Shown: piece by piece, positions 1-4,975 of the stretch
Layout of the letters: each line of letters begins with the position of its first letter
Position numbering within the stretch: position 1 is the stretch's first letter
From: Burkholderiales bacterium
Lineage (GTDB): Bacteria; Pseudomonadota; Gammaproteobacteria; Burkholderiales; SG8-39
Assembly: GCA_005777205.1 (NCBI GenBank)
Contig: SXNB01000131.1
Location: forward strand, 1 to 5,885
Direction: 5' to 3'
DNA length: 5,885 nucleotides
Program-made: the position numbers and the translations under genes
Notes under the pieces: model-generated
What the model was told of the DNA's origin: nothing
What the model saw: only the letters and a program-made list of their open reading frames with translations
Databases searched by the model: none

Positions 1-944
1 AAGAAGGCCTGCGGCAGCTCGATGCGCTGGTCACGGATGTGCAGGAAGTAGCGATCGTAAAGGGTCTGCAAACCGAGGTAGCCGAACTTGAGGTCGCGCT
101 CGGCCTTGAGCGCGCGGCCCAGCCGCTCCAGGTCGAAGCGACCCAACTCAGGGTCGATCAGCTCGGCTTCGATGCCGCGCCGGATGATTCCTGGAAAGGC
201 GACGGTGGTGCGCGCCTGCACCTCGGCGGCGGGCACTTCCTTGCCCAGGACCTCCAGACGAATGGTGTTGAGCAACAGTCGCGCCGTGACGTAGCTGTAC
301 GCGGGTTCCTTTTCGATCAACGCGCGCGCGGCGAGGATGGCTGACTTGCGCACCTCGTCCATGGGTACGCCGTCGTACAGGTCGCGCAGCAGCGCCTCAC
401 GCATCGGCGCCGGCGTCGCAGCGAGGCCCTCGCAGGCACCGGCCAGCAGCGCCTCGAGCGCGGCCATGTCCAGAGGCCTGCGCTGTCCGTTATCAACTAC
501 GTGCAACACCGGTTCGGCCTGCGCCGGCTTGGCCGCCTTCTCCTGCGCCCGGATCTGAGCGCGCTGCTCGCGGTACAGGACGTAGGCGCGGGCGACGTCG
601 TGCTCGCCCGAGCGCATCAACGCCAGCTCAACCTGGTCCTGGACGTCCTCTATATGGAAGGTGCCGCCCTGCGGCTGGCGGCGGATCAGTGCACTCACCG
701 CGCTGCCGGCCAGCTCGGCGACCAGTTCGCGGATCCGGGCCGAAGCCGCGCCCTGGCTACCATTCACCGCCAGGAAAGCCTTGGTCATCGCAACCGCGAT
801 CTTGGAGGGCTCGAAGCCGACCACGGCGCCGTTACGCCGGATGATGCGGTACTCCGAATACGGGGTGCGCGGCTGCGAACCGGATTCGGAGACGCCCACG
901 CCGATAGTCGTGTTCGTTGCCGTACCCTGGTGCGCGATCTGCAT
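1..944 (-). CDS. nrdA: Class Ia ribonucleoside-diphosphate reductase, alpha (large) subunit, N-terminal part; cut by window edge
   Basis: NrdA reduces ribonucleoside diphosphates to deoxyribonucleotides together with the radical-carrying NrdB subunit in the cytosol. Only the first 314 codons are here; the frame is open to base 1. After a low-complexity leader of about 30 residues comes the ATP-cone allosteric domain (about residues 33-126), with YRIIRRNGAVVGFEPSKIAV and, at 92-112, the stretch around GGTFHIEDVQDQVELALMRS that is typical of this protein. Further on, the start of the reductase domain is seen in LKFGYLGLQTLYDRYFLHI followed by IELPQAFF. The catalytic cysteines and the active-site glutamate lie beyond the window. 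The ATG at 944-942 is supported by GGGAG seven bases upstream and by the ATP cone beginning soon after it. NrdR-type operator boxes lie 73-119 bases upstream. Family assignment is secure; completeness of the gene cannot be judged. Confidence 0.95.
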   Translation of the reverse strand, partial: MQIAHQGTATNTTIGVGVSESGSQPRTPYSEYRIIRRNGAVVGFEPSKIAVAMTKAFLAVNGSQGAASARIRELVAELAGSAVSALIRRQPQGGTFHIEDVQDQVELALMRSGEHDVARAYVLYREQRAQIRAQEKAAKPAQAEPVLHVVDNGQRRPLDMAALEALLAGACEGLAATPAPMREALLRDLYDGVPMDEVRKSAILAARALIEKEPAYSYVTARLLLNTIRLEVLGKEVPAAEVQARTTVAFPGIIRRGIEAELIDPELGRFDLERLGRALKAERDLKFGYLGLQTLYDRYFLHIRDQRIELPQAF

Positions 945-958
945 CTCCCGTCTCCCGT
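945..958 (-). promoter_or_regulatory. nrdA ribosome binding site within a tandem 7-base repeat
   Basis: Read on the minus strand, the seven bases ACGGGAG occur twice in tandem directly before the nrdA ATG. The distal copy (958-952) places GGGAG seven bases from the start codon, a normal Shine-Dalgarno spacing. The proximal copy touches the ATG and is too close to work. This supports the chosen start. Confidence 0.6.
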
Positions 959-967
959 GTCTTCCTG

Positions 968-984
968 CCCCGGTCACGCCGGGG
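968..984 (-). other. Perfect GC hairpin in the nrdA leader
   Basis: CCCCGG and CCGGGG form a six-base-pair stem around a five-base loop, 23 bases upstream of the nrdA start codon and inside the expected 5' untranslated region. There is no T-run after it on the minus strand, so it is not an intrinsic terminator. The flanking TCATTCC-type bases resemble scattered extragenic palindromes, but one copy cannot establish a repeat family. Confidence 0.4.
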
Positions 985-1016
985 AATGACAATCCCGTTA
1001 CAAGATTCCGACTAGA

Positions 1017-1032
1017 CCACAATATCTAGTGC
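1017..1032 (-). promoter_or_regulatory. NrdR box, promoter-proximal copy
   Basis: The core CAATATCTAGTG matches the known NrdR operator consensus (roughly acaCwAtATaTwgtgt) at nearly all of its conserved positions, with a single change in the central ATAT. NrdR is the ATP/dATP-sensing zinc-ribbon repressor of ribonucleotide reductase genes and binds boxes in pairs. This box ends 72 bases upstream of the nrdA ATG and overlaps the proposed -10 element, so bound repressor would block RNA polymerase. No nrdR gene lies in the window. Confidence 0.8.
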
Positions 1033-1050
1033 TGAGCAACTGATTGGCAA
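1023..1050 (-). promoter_or_regulatory. Putative sigma-70 promoter of nrdA
   Basis: On the minus strand TTGCCA (1050-1045) and TAGATA (1028-1023) are 16 bases apart and serve as a plausible -35/-10 pair. Both elements overlap the NrdR boxes, as expected for a repressed nrd promoter. A GATATT -10 two bases downstream with an 18-base spacer is an alternative. This is inference from motif and position. Confidence 0.45.
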
Positions 1051-1063
1051 CTACTTGTTGTGG
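1048..1063 (-). promoter_or_regulatory. NrdR box, distal copy
   Basis: CAACTACTTGTTGTGG keeps the outer conserved C, A, T and GTG positions of the NrdR consensus but is weaker in the centre (CTTG in place of TATA). It starts exactly 31 bases from the proximal box, which is the about three-helical-turn spacing known for functional NrdR box pairs. The spacing is the main reason to accept this weaker copy. Confidence 0.65.
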
Positions 1064-1136
1064 ACGCACTGTATCACGCAGTTGGGAAATTGCAAGCGCG
1101 TGCGGCGTTGCGCGGTGCAGCGAGACTACTAGATGT

Positions 1137-1150
1137 GGGCCAGAGGGCCC
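1137..1150 (-). terminator. Weak hairpin after ampD, possible transcript end
   Basis: GGGCC-AGAG-GGCCC makes a five-base-pair stem 16 bases past the ampD stop codon. It lacks a following T-run on the minus strand, so any terminator role is doubtful. It is listed because it is the only stem found between ampD and the nrdA promoter. Confidence 0.2.
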
Positions 1151-1165
1151 GGGGAGGCACTAATG

Positions 1166-1732
1166 CTAGTGACGCGACAGTTCGCCGAGCAGACGCGCCC
1201 AAGCGAGGCCGCTGCCCGGATCGGACTTGCGCCCCGGCGCGACGTCGCTATGCCCAGCGACGGCGCGCAGCGGCAGCCGCGCCGCGAGCGCGTCGAGGAG
1301 CACGGCGAGGCGCCGGTGCTGGGCTACGGCGAAGCCGGTGTCGTCCACGCCCTCCAATTCGATACCCACCGAGAAATCGTTACAGCGCTCGCGACCCCGC
1401 CAGCGCGAGGTGCCGGCATGCCAGGCCCGCAGGTGGAGCGGAACGAACTGCACCAGCGCGCCGTCGCGGCGCACCAGGAAATGCGCCGACACCTTCACGC
1501 CTCCGAGGCAGGCGAACGACGGATGCGCCCTCGGGTCTAGGCGGTTGGTGAACAGGCGCTCGATGGCGTCGCCGCCGTACTCGCCCCGCGGCAGGCTGAT
1601 CGCATGCAGCACCGCCAGCGTGACCGAAGCCTGCGGCGGCCGGCTGTCGCAGTTCGGCGACAGAACCCGGCGCGCGTCGGCGAGCCAGCCCCCGGTGGGA
1701 CCGGCCAAGGCGCCTTCAGGCGGACTGGCCAT
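1166..1732 (-). CDS. ampD: 1,6-anhydro-N-acetylmuramyl-L-alanine amidase AmpD
   Basis: AmpD is a cytosolic zinc amidase that removes the peptide from 1,6-anhydro-MurNAc during cell wall recycling and thereby also lowers the inducer of AmpC-type beta-lactamases. The 188-residue product has the Amidase_2 fold. Expected zinc ligands are present as H43 (LHAISLP), H161 (GHSDVAPGRKSDPG) and D171, with E125 in NDFSVGIELEG and K169 as catalytic-site residues. WHAG (104-107) and GRERCNDFS (113-121) are AmpD signatures. Length is near the usual 180-190. The start is uncertain: the ATG at 1732 has no properly spaced ribosome binding site and adds 15 residues before the conserved GWLADARRV, whereas a TTG at 1708 has GAAGG four bases upstream and gives an N-terminus like that of E. 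coli AmpD. The 5' end overlaps a short sensor-kinase-like frame, so translation may be coupled to it. Confidence 0.95.
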   Translation of the reverse strand: MASPPEGALAGPTGGWLADARRVLSPNCDSRPPQASVTLAVLHAISLPRGEYGGDAIERLFTNRLDPRAHPSFACLGGVKVSAHFLVRRDGALVQFVPLHLRAWHAGTSRWRGRERCNDFSVGIELEGVDDTGFAVAQHRRLAVLLDALAARLPLRAVAGHSDVAPGRKSDPGSGLAWARLLGELSRH

Positions 1733-1832
1733 CCTGCCCGTACAGATTGAAATAGCGCAGCGAGATCCAGAAGGACTCGGGCGTGCCCTCGTCGCGCGCG
1801 AACAGCCCGGAATAGCCGGGGGCGGCGCGCAT
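1716..1832 (-). pseudogene. 38-codon remnant resembling the N-terminus of a PilS-type sensor histidine kinase
   Basis: An ATG at 1832-1830 shares bases with the TGA of the PP0621 gene and is preceded by GGGAGG at good spacing, so it has the marks of a real, coupled start. The product begins MRAAPGYSGLFARDEG and continues to SLRYFNLY, which resembles the short cytosolic lead-in before the first membrane helix of PilS-family kinases (a pattern like xLRxFNLYRL). Instead of the expected hydrophobic helix, the frame goes into GQDGQSA and stops, overlapping the ampD 5' end by 17 bases. I infer that a kinase gene, and probably its response regulator, was lost by deletion, with the junction near base 1740. 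In several Betaproteobacteria a sensor kinase and regulator pair lies between these two flanking genes, as I recall. It could alternatively be a short leader peptide for ampD. Confidence 0.5.
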
Positions 1833-2059
1833 CAATCCTCCCGCGGCCCGAGCCGCCAATGCTCCTCGCTGCAGTAGTGCCGGCCGCCAGCGCTGCGTGC
1901 CTCGCCTTTGGGCAGGTTGACGCCGCAATGGGCGCAGCTAACCAGTTCCGGCGCGCCGCCTTCACTGGGCGCGTCCCGGCGCTTGCCAGCCGCGAGCGCG
2001 CGACGCAGCAGCCACAGCACCAGCAGCACGACGAGGACGATGAGGATCAGCCGGCCCAT
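1832..2059 (-). CDS. PP0621-family small membrane-anchored protein with Cys motif
   Basis: This 75-residue protein has one hydrophobic segment at residues 3-18 (LILIVLVVLLVLWLL), then a basic stretch (RRALAAGKRR) that suggests the C-terminal part stays in the cytoplasm. The C-terminal half carries CAHCG (42-46), NLPKGEA and HYCSEEHWRL (61-70), a likely metal-binding treble-clef-like pattern of C-x2-C and a later C with nearby H. These features match the uncharacterised PP0621 family, found next to ampD or pilS/pilR-type genes in Proteobacteria. Function is unknown. The ATG at 2059-2057 is chosen because any longer frame reads through the tRNA-Pro gene; there is no clear Shine-Dalgarno sequence before it. 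Its TGA overlaps the ATG of the next short frame. With no terminator visible after the tRNA, it may share a transcript with it. Confidence 0.85.
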   Translation of the reverse strand: MGRLILIVLVVLLVLWLLRRALAAGKRRDAPSEGGAPELVSCAHCGVNLPKGEARSAGGRHYCSEEHWRLGPRED

Positions 2060-2096
2060 GGCAGCATTATGACCGTGTGCGGAAGGAGGGGGAAAT

Positions 2097-2173
2097 TGGT
2101 CGGGGTGACTGGATTCGAACCAGCGACACCTGCGTCCCGAACGCAGTACTCTACCAGGCTGAGCTACACCCCG
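2097..2173 (-). tRNA. tRNA-Pro, anticodon CGG
   Basis: The 77-base minus-strand sequence folds as a full cloverleaf: acceptor CGGGGTG pairing with CACCCCG, D stem GCTC/GAGT, anticodon stem CTGCG/CGCAG around the loop TTCGGGA, T stem GCTGG/CCAGT around TTCGAAT, discriminator A and an encoded CCA. The loop gives anticodon CGG at 2139-2137, reading the proline codon CCG. The first pair C1-G72 and the G after the anticodon are typical of bacterial proline tRNAs. It lies 24 bases after the ispB stop and 37 bases before the PP0621 start, in the same direction, with no obvious own terminator. Confidence 0.97.
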
Positions 2174-2197
2174 AACGTGACGCGGCCACCCCGGCAA

Positions 2198-3166
2198 CTA
2201 CGAACGGCGGGTGACCGAAAAGGAGGCCAATTCTAGCAAGGATTCGCGGTGGGCCGAGGGCGCGAGCGCCTCGAGCGCCGCGCGCGCCGCCTCAGCCTCC
2301 CGCAGCGCCACGTCGCGGGCGTATTCGAGCGCGCCAGTGGCCCGAAGCACCGCCAGCACCTGCCCGAAGTCCTCCCGCCCGCCGTGCTCGATCGCCCCGC
2401 GCACCACGCGCGCCTGCTCCGGGTCGCCGCAGGCCATGGCGCGGATCAAGGGTAGCGTCGGCTTGCCCTCGGCGAGGTCGTCACCCAGGCTCTTGCCGAT
2501 GCTGGCGGTGTCGCCCGAGTAGTCGAGAACGTCGTCGATGAGCTGGAACGCGGTACCGACGCGCATGCCGTATTCCGCAAGACCCGCCTCGACCGCCGAA
2601 GGCGCCTCCGCCAGCACCGCGCCCAGGCGCGCGGCAGCCTCGAACAGCTTGGCGGTCTTCCTCCGGATCACCTCCAGGTAGGCATGCTCGTCCACCCGCG
2701 GATTGTGGCAGTTCATCAACTGCAGCACCTCACCCTCGGCGATGGTGTTGGTGGCCTCGGCCAGCACCTGCATCACCCGCATGCTGCCGCAACCCACCAT
2801 CATCTGGAACGCGCGCGAATAGAGAAAATCCCCGACCAGCACGGCCGCTGCGTTGCCGAACTGGGCGTTTGCGGTATCGCGGCCGCGGCGCAGTTCCGAG
2901 ATATCGACGACATCGTCGTGCAACAAGGTCGCGGTGTGGATGAACTCAACGACGGCGGCGAGCTCGATGCGCGCCTTGCTTCGGCAGCCGGCGGCGCCGG
3001 CGGCGAGCAGCAGGAGGGCCGGCCGCAGCCGCTTGCCGCCCCCGGCCACCAGGTACTCGGCCACCTGCCGCACGAGTTCCACGTCGGACCCCAGCCGCTC
3101 GCCGATCCGGGTCTCCACCAGGGGCAGGTCGGCCTCGATCGGGGTCAGAATCCGGGAATTCGTCAC
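2198..3166 (-). CDS. ispB: Octaprenyl diphosphate synthase (trans-type polyprenyl synthase)
   Basis: IspB condenses isopentenyl diphosphate units onto farnesyl diphosphate to make the C40 side chain of ubiquinone in the cytosol. From the GTG at 3166 the product has 322 residues, the usual length. GGGKRLRP (42-49) binds diphosphate; the first Asp-rich motif is DDVVD (84-88) in FIHTATLLHDDVVD, followed by the RRG of ELRRG; the second is DDVLD (211-215) in FQLIDDVLDY; GKSLGDDLAEGKPTLPLI follows. Residues such as AEGEVLQLMN match E. coli IspB closely. A longer frame begins at another GTG at 3193 (331 residues); I prefer 3166 because TNSRILTPIEADL aligns with the usual N-terminus of the family. 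Neither start has a good ribosome binding site. It diverges from rplU, a classic arrangement. Exact chain length cannot be proven from sequence. Confidence 0.95.
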   Translation of the reverse strand: MTNSRILTPIEADLPLVETRIGERLGSDVELVRQVAEYLVAGGGKRLRPALLLLAAGAAGCRSKARIELAAVVEFIHTATLLHDDVVDISELRRGRDTANAQFGNAAAVLVGDFLYSRAFQMMVGCGSMRVMQVLAEATNTIAEGEVLQLMNCHNPRVDEHAYLEVIRRKTAKLFEAAARLGAVLAEAPSAVEAGLAEYGMRVGTAFQLIDDVLDYSGDTASIGKSLGDDLAEGKPTLPLIRAMACGDPEQARVVRGAIEHGGREDFGQVLAVLRATGALEYARDVALREAEAARAALEALAPSAHRESLLELASFSVTRRS

Positions 3167-3200
3167 GGGCCCAAAGTTACCATAGGGCTGCACCTTGGCT

Positions 3201-3230
3201 TTGACGGTAGACCCCGAATTCCCTTATAAT
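3201..3230 (+). promoter_or_regulatory. Sigma-70-type promoter of rplU-rpmA
   Basis: TTGACG (3201-3206) and a perfect TATAAT (3225-3230) are 18 bases apart. Transcription would begin near 3237 and give a leader of about 60 bases before the rplU ATG. The near-consensus strength fits a ribosomal protein operon, and it lies in the divergent gap between ispB and rplU. Confidence 0.8.
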
Positions 3231-3251
3231 TCCGAGTCTTTACTCAAGCAT
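3223..3251 (-). promoter_or_regulatory. Possible ispB promoter overlapping the rplU promoter
   Basis: On the minus strand TATAAG (3228-3223) is a fair -10 element about 57 bases upstream of the preferred ispB start. A good -35 at normal spacing is missing; TTGAGT (3247-3242) is only 13 bases away. The TTATAA core is shared with the rplU -10, so the two promoters would compete if both are real. Confidence 0.25.
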
Positions 3252-3295
3252 TTGTACGTACCATCCACGTCAGAACCCAGTCAGGAAAGCAAGCC

Positions 3296-3610
3296 ATGTA
3301 CGCAGTGATTCAGACCGGCGGCAAGCAATACCGCGTGAAATCGGGCGAGCAGCTCCGCATCGAGTCCCTCGAGGCGGAAGTCGGCGCCACCCTCACCTTC
3401 GACAAGGTGTTGATGCTCGGCGAAGGCGAGGCGGCAAAAGTCGGCGCACCTTACGTTGCCGGCGCAGCGGTGAGGGCGACTGTCGTCAGCCACGGCCGCG
3501 GTGAGAAGGTGCATATTTTCAAGATGCGCCGCCGCAAGCACTACATCAAGAACCAGGGTCATCGCCAGAACTACACCGAAGTGCGCATCGACGGTTTCGT
3601 CGGCGCCTGA
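3296..3610 (+). CDS. rplU: 50S ribosomal protein L21
   Basis: The product is 104 residues, close to the 103 of E. coli L21, which binds 23S rRNA in the large subunit. It begins MYAVIQTGGKQYRVKSGEQL, the usual L21 N-terminus, and ends with the conserved basic RNA-binding part KMRRRKHYIKNQGHRQNYTE followed by VRIDGF. The ATG is preceded by AGGAAAG (3283-3289) at suitable spacing. It is the first gene after the strong promoter at 3201-3230, and rpmA follows after 19 bases, so the two are co-transcribed as in most bacteria. Confidence 0.98.
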   Translation: MYAVIQTGGKQYRVKSGEQLRIESLEAEVGATLTFDKVLMLGEGEAAKVGAPYVAGAAVRATVVSHGRGEKVHIFKMRRRKHYIKNQGHRQNYTEVRIDGFVGA

Positions 3611-3629
3611 TTTCCAGGAGATCCGGACC

Positions 3630-3887
3630 ATGGCACAAAAGAAAGCAGGCGGCAGCTCCCGCAACGGCCGCGACTCCCAGGGCAAGCGTCTTGGGTTGAA
3701 GGTCTACGGCGGTCAGACCGTGACCGCGGGCTCGATCCTCGTTCGCCAGCGTGGCACCGTAGTGCGCCCGGGCGAGAACGTCGGCATCGGCCGCGACCAC
3801 ACCCTGTTCGCGCGCGTCGCAGGCAAGGTCGAGTACACCCAGCGCGGCACCACCGAGCGCAAGTCGGTGAGTGTGGTCCCGGCCTAG
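3630..3887 (+). CDS. rpmA: 50S ribosomal protein L27
   Basis: L27 is a component of the large ribosomal subunit whose N-terminal tail reaches the peptidyl transferase centre. The 85-residue product begins MAQKKAGGSSRNGRDSQGKR, the standard L27 start with no cleavable N-terminal extension of the Firmicutes kind, and continues with GLKVYGGQTVTAGSILVRQR and VGIGRDHTLFA. Length equals that of E. coli L27. The ATG has CAGGAG (3615-3620) nine bases upstream; a longer frame starting inside rplU is an artefact. A strong terminator follows 19 bases after its stop. Confidence 0.98.
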   Translation: MAQKKAGGSSRNGRDSQGKRLGLKVYGGQTVTAGSILVRQRGTVVRPGENVGIGRDHTLFARVAGKVEYTQRGTTERKSVSVVPA

Positions 3888-3906
3888 CCAAGCCCCCGGC
3901 TCCCGC

Positions 3907-3940
3907 AAAAAAGCCCTGCCGGAGCCGGCAGGGCTTTTTT
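3907..3940 (+). terminator. Strong intrinsic terminator after rpmA, bidirectional in form
   Basis: GCCCTGCCG (3913-3921) and CGGCAGGGC (3926-3934) form a perfect nine-base-pair stem with a four-base loop; a further G-C closing pair is possible with a two-base loop. Six A residues precede it and six T residues follow it, so it can work on either strand and the A/T arms can extend the stem. It ends the rplU-rpmA message, yet its T-run stops only 12 bases before the obgE ATG, leaving little room for a separate obgE promoter. Confidence 0.93.
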
Positions 3941-3952
3941 GTTTCCACCACC

Positions 3953-4975
3953 ATGAAATTCATCGACGAAGCGCGCATCGAAGTCCACGCCGGAAAGGGC
4001 GGCGACGGCAGCGCCGCGTTCCGGCGCGAGAAATTTGTGCCGCGTGGCGGCCCTTCGGGCGGCGACGGCGGCCGCGGCGGCAGCATCTGGGCGCTCGCGG
4101 ACCGTAACCTCAACACCCTCATCGACTACCGCTTCGCCCGAATCCACCGTGCCCAGGCCGGGGACGTCGGCCGCGGCGCGGACAAATACGGCCACGGCGG
4201 AGAGGACTTGGTGCTGCGCGTGCCGGTGGGCACCCTCTTCAAAGATACTGCCACCGGCGACGTGGTCGCCGACCTGACCAAGGACGGGCAGCGCGCGCTG
4301 CTCGCCCGCGGCGGCAAGGGCGGGCTGGGTAATCTGCATTTCAAGTCGAGCATCAACCGTGCCCCGCGCCAGTTCACCCGCGGCGAACCCGGCGAATCGC
4401 GCTACCTGAGCCTTGAACTGCGCGTGCTGGCCGACGTCGGACTGCTCGGCCTGCCCAACGCCGGCAAGTCCACCTTCAGCCGCGCGGTGTCCGCCGCTCG
4501 ACCCAAGGTTGCGGACTACCCGTTCACCACGCTCAATCCGTCTTTGGGCGTGGTGCGCATCGCGCACGATGCCTCCTTCGTCATTGCCGACATCCCTGGC
4601 CTGATCGAGGGCGCCGGCGAGGGTGCCGGCCTGGGCCACCAGTTTCTGCGCCACCTGTCGCGCACCCGGCTGCTGCTGCACCTAGTGGACATCATCCCGC
4701 CGGAGGACGACGCTGACCCGGCGAGAGGGATTCGTGCCCTCGCCGCCGAACTGAAGAAGTACGACGCCGGGCTGGCGCGCAAGCCGCGCTGGCTGGTGTT
4801 CAACAAGGCCGACCTTGCGCCGGACGCTGCGGCGCGCGTGCAGCGCATGCTGCGCGCGCTGCGCTGGAAGAAGCCCTGGTTCCTGATATCGGCGATCAAC
4901 GGCGCGGGCTGCCGCGAGTTAAGCGCTGCGGTGCACCGGTTCCTGTCGGGCAAGTCGCACGGAAGAACGCGGTGA
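3953..4975 (+). CDS. obgE: Obg-family GTPase ObgE/CgtA
   Basis: Obg proteins are essential GTPases that act in 50S subunit assembly and growth or stress control. The 340-residue product has the glycine-rich Obg fold at about 1-158 (KFVPRGGPSGGDGGRGGSIW, GGKGGLGNLHFKSS) and a G domain with G1 GLPNAGKST (166-174), switch I PFTT (190-193), G3 DIPG (213-216), G4 NKAD (284-287) and G5 ISA (312-314). It lacks the long acidic C-terminal tail of E. coli ObgE (390 residues) and ends soon after the G domain in basic KSHGRTR. The ATG at 3953 matches the invariant MKFIDEA start, but the bases before it (GTTTCCACCACC) contain no Shine-Dalgarno sequence and a terminator sits directly upstream. Its stop overlaps the start of proB, implying co-transcription. 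Expression probably relies on read-through from rplU-rpmA. Confidence 0.97.
   Translation: MKFIDEARIEVHAGKGGDGSAAFRREKFVPRGGPSGGDGGRGGSIWALADRNLNTLIDYRFARIHRAQAGDVGRGADKYGHGGEDLVLRVPVGTLFKDTATGDVVADLTKDGQRALLARGGKGGLGNLHFKSSINRAPRQFTRGEPGESRYLSLELRVLADVGLLGLPNAGKSTFSRAVSAARPKVADYPFTTLNPSLGVVRIAHDASFVIADIPGLIEGAGEGAGLGHQFLRHLSRTRLLLHLVDIIPPEDDADPARGIRALAAELKKYDAGLARKPRWLVFNKADLAPDAAARVQRMLRALRWKKPWFLISAINGAGCRELSAAVHRFLSGKSHGRTR

Noticed and set aside
501..989. Plus-strand open frames over the nrdA region
   Set aside because: The minus strand encodes an unmistakable NrdA N-terminus through this whole stretch.
1056..1070. DnaA-box-like TGTGGA near the distal NrdR box
   Set aside because: It matches TTATNCACA on only part of its length, and a single poor copy is expected by chance.
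1227..1877. Plus-strand open frame of 216 codons opposite ampD and the PP0621 gene
   Set aside because: It crosses two genes and the remnant on the other strand; composition is Arg/Ser/Pro-rich, as expected of a shadow frame.
2060..2197. N-terminal extension of the PP0621 protein to a start at 2197
   Set aside because: The extension is the translated tRNA-Pro sequence (GVAQPGRVLRSG pattern), a known artefact; the hydrophobic segment starts directly after the ATG at 2059.
2230..2235. TAGAAT on the minus strand inside the 3' end of ispB as a possible -10 element for tRNA-Pro
   Set aside because: No acceptable -35 element lies at 16-18 bases; the bases are explained as codons for SLLELAS of IspB.
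3254..3261. GTACGTAC palindrome in the rplU leader
   Set aside because: Eight bases only, without a second copy or a link to a known operator; chance cannot be excluded.
3884..4681. Minus-strand open frame of 265 codons opposite the first part of obgE
   Set aside because: Antisense shadow of obgE that also runs into the terminator; no recognisable motif.
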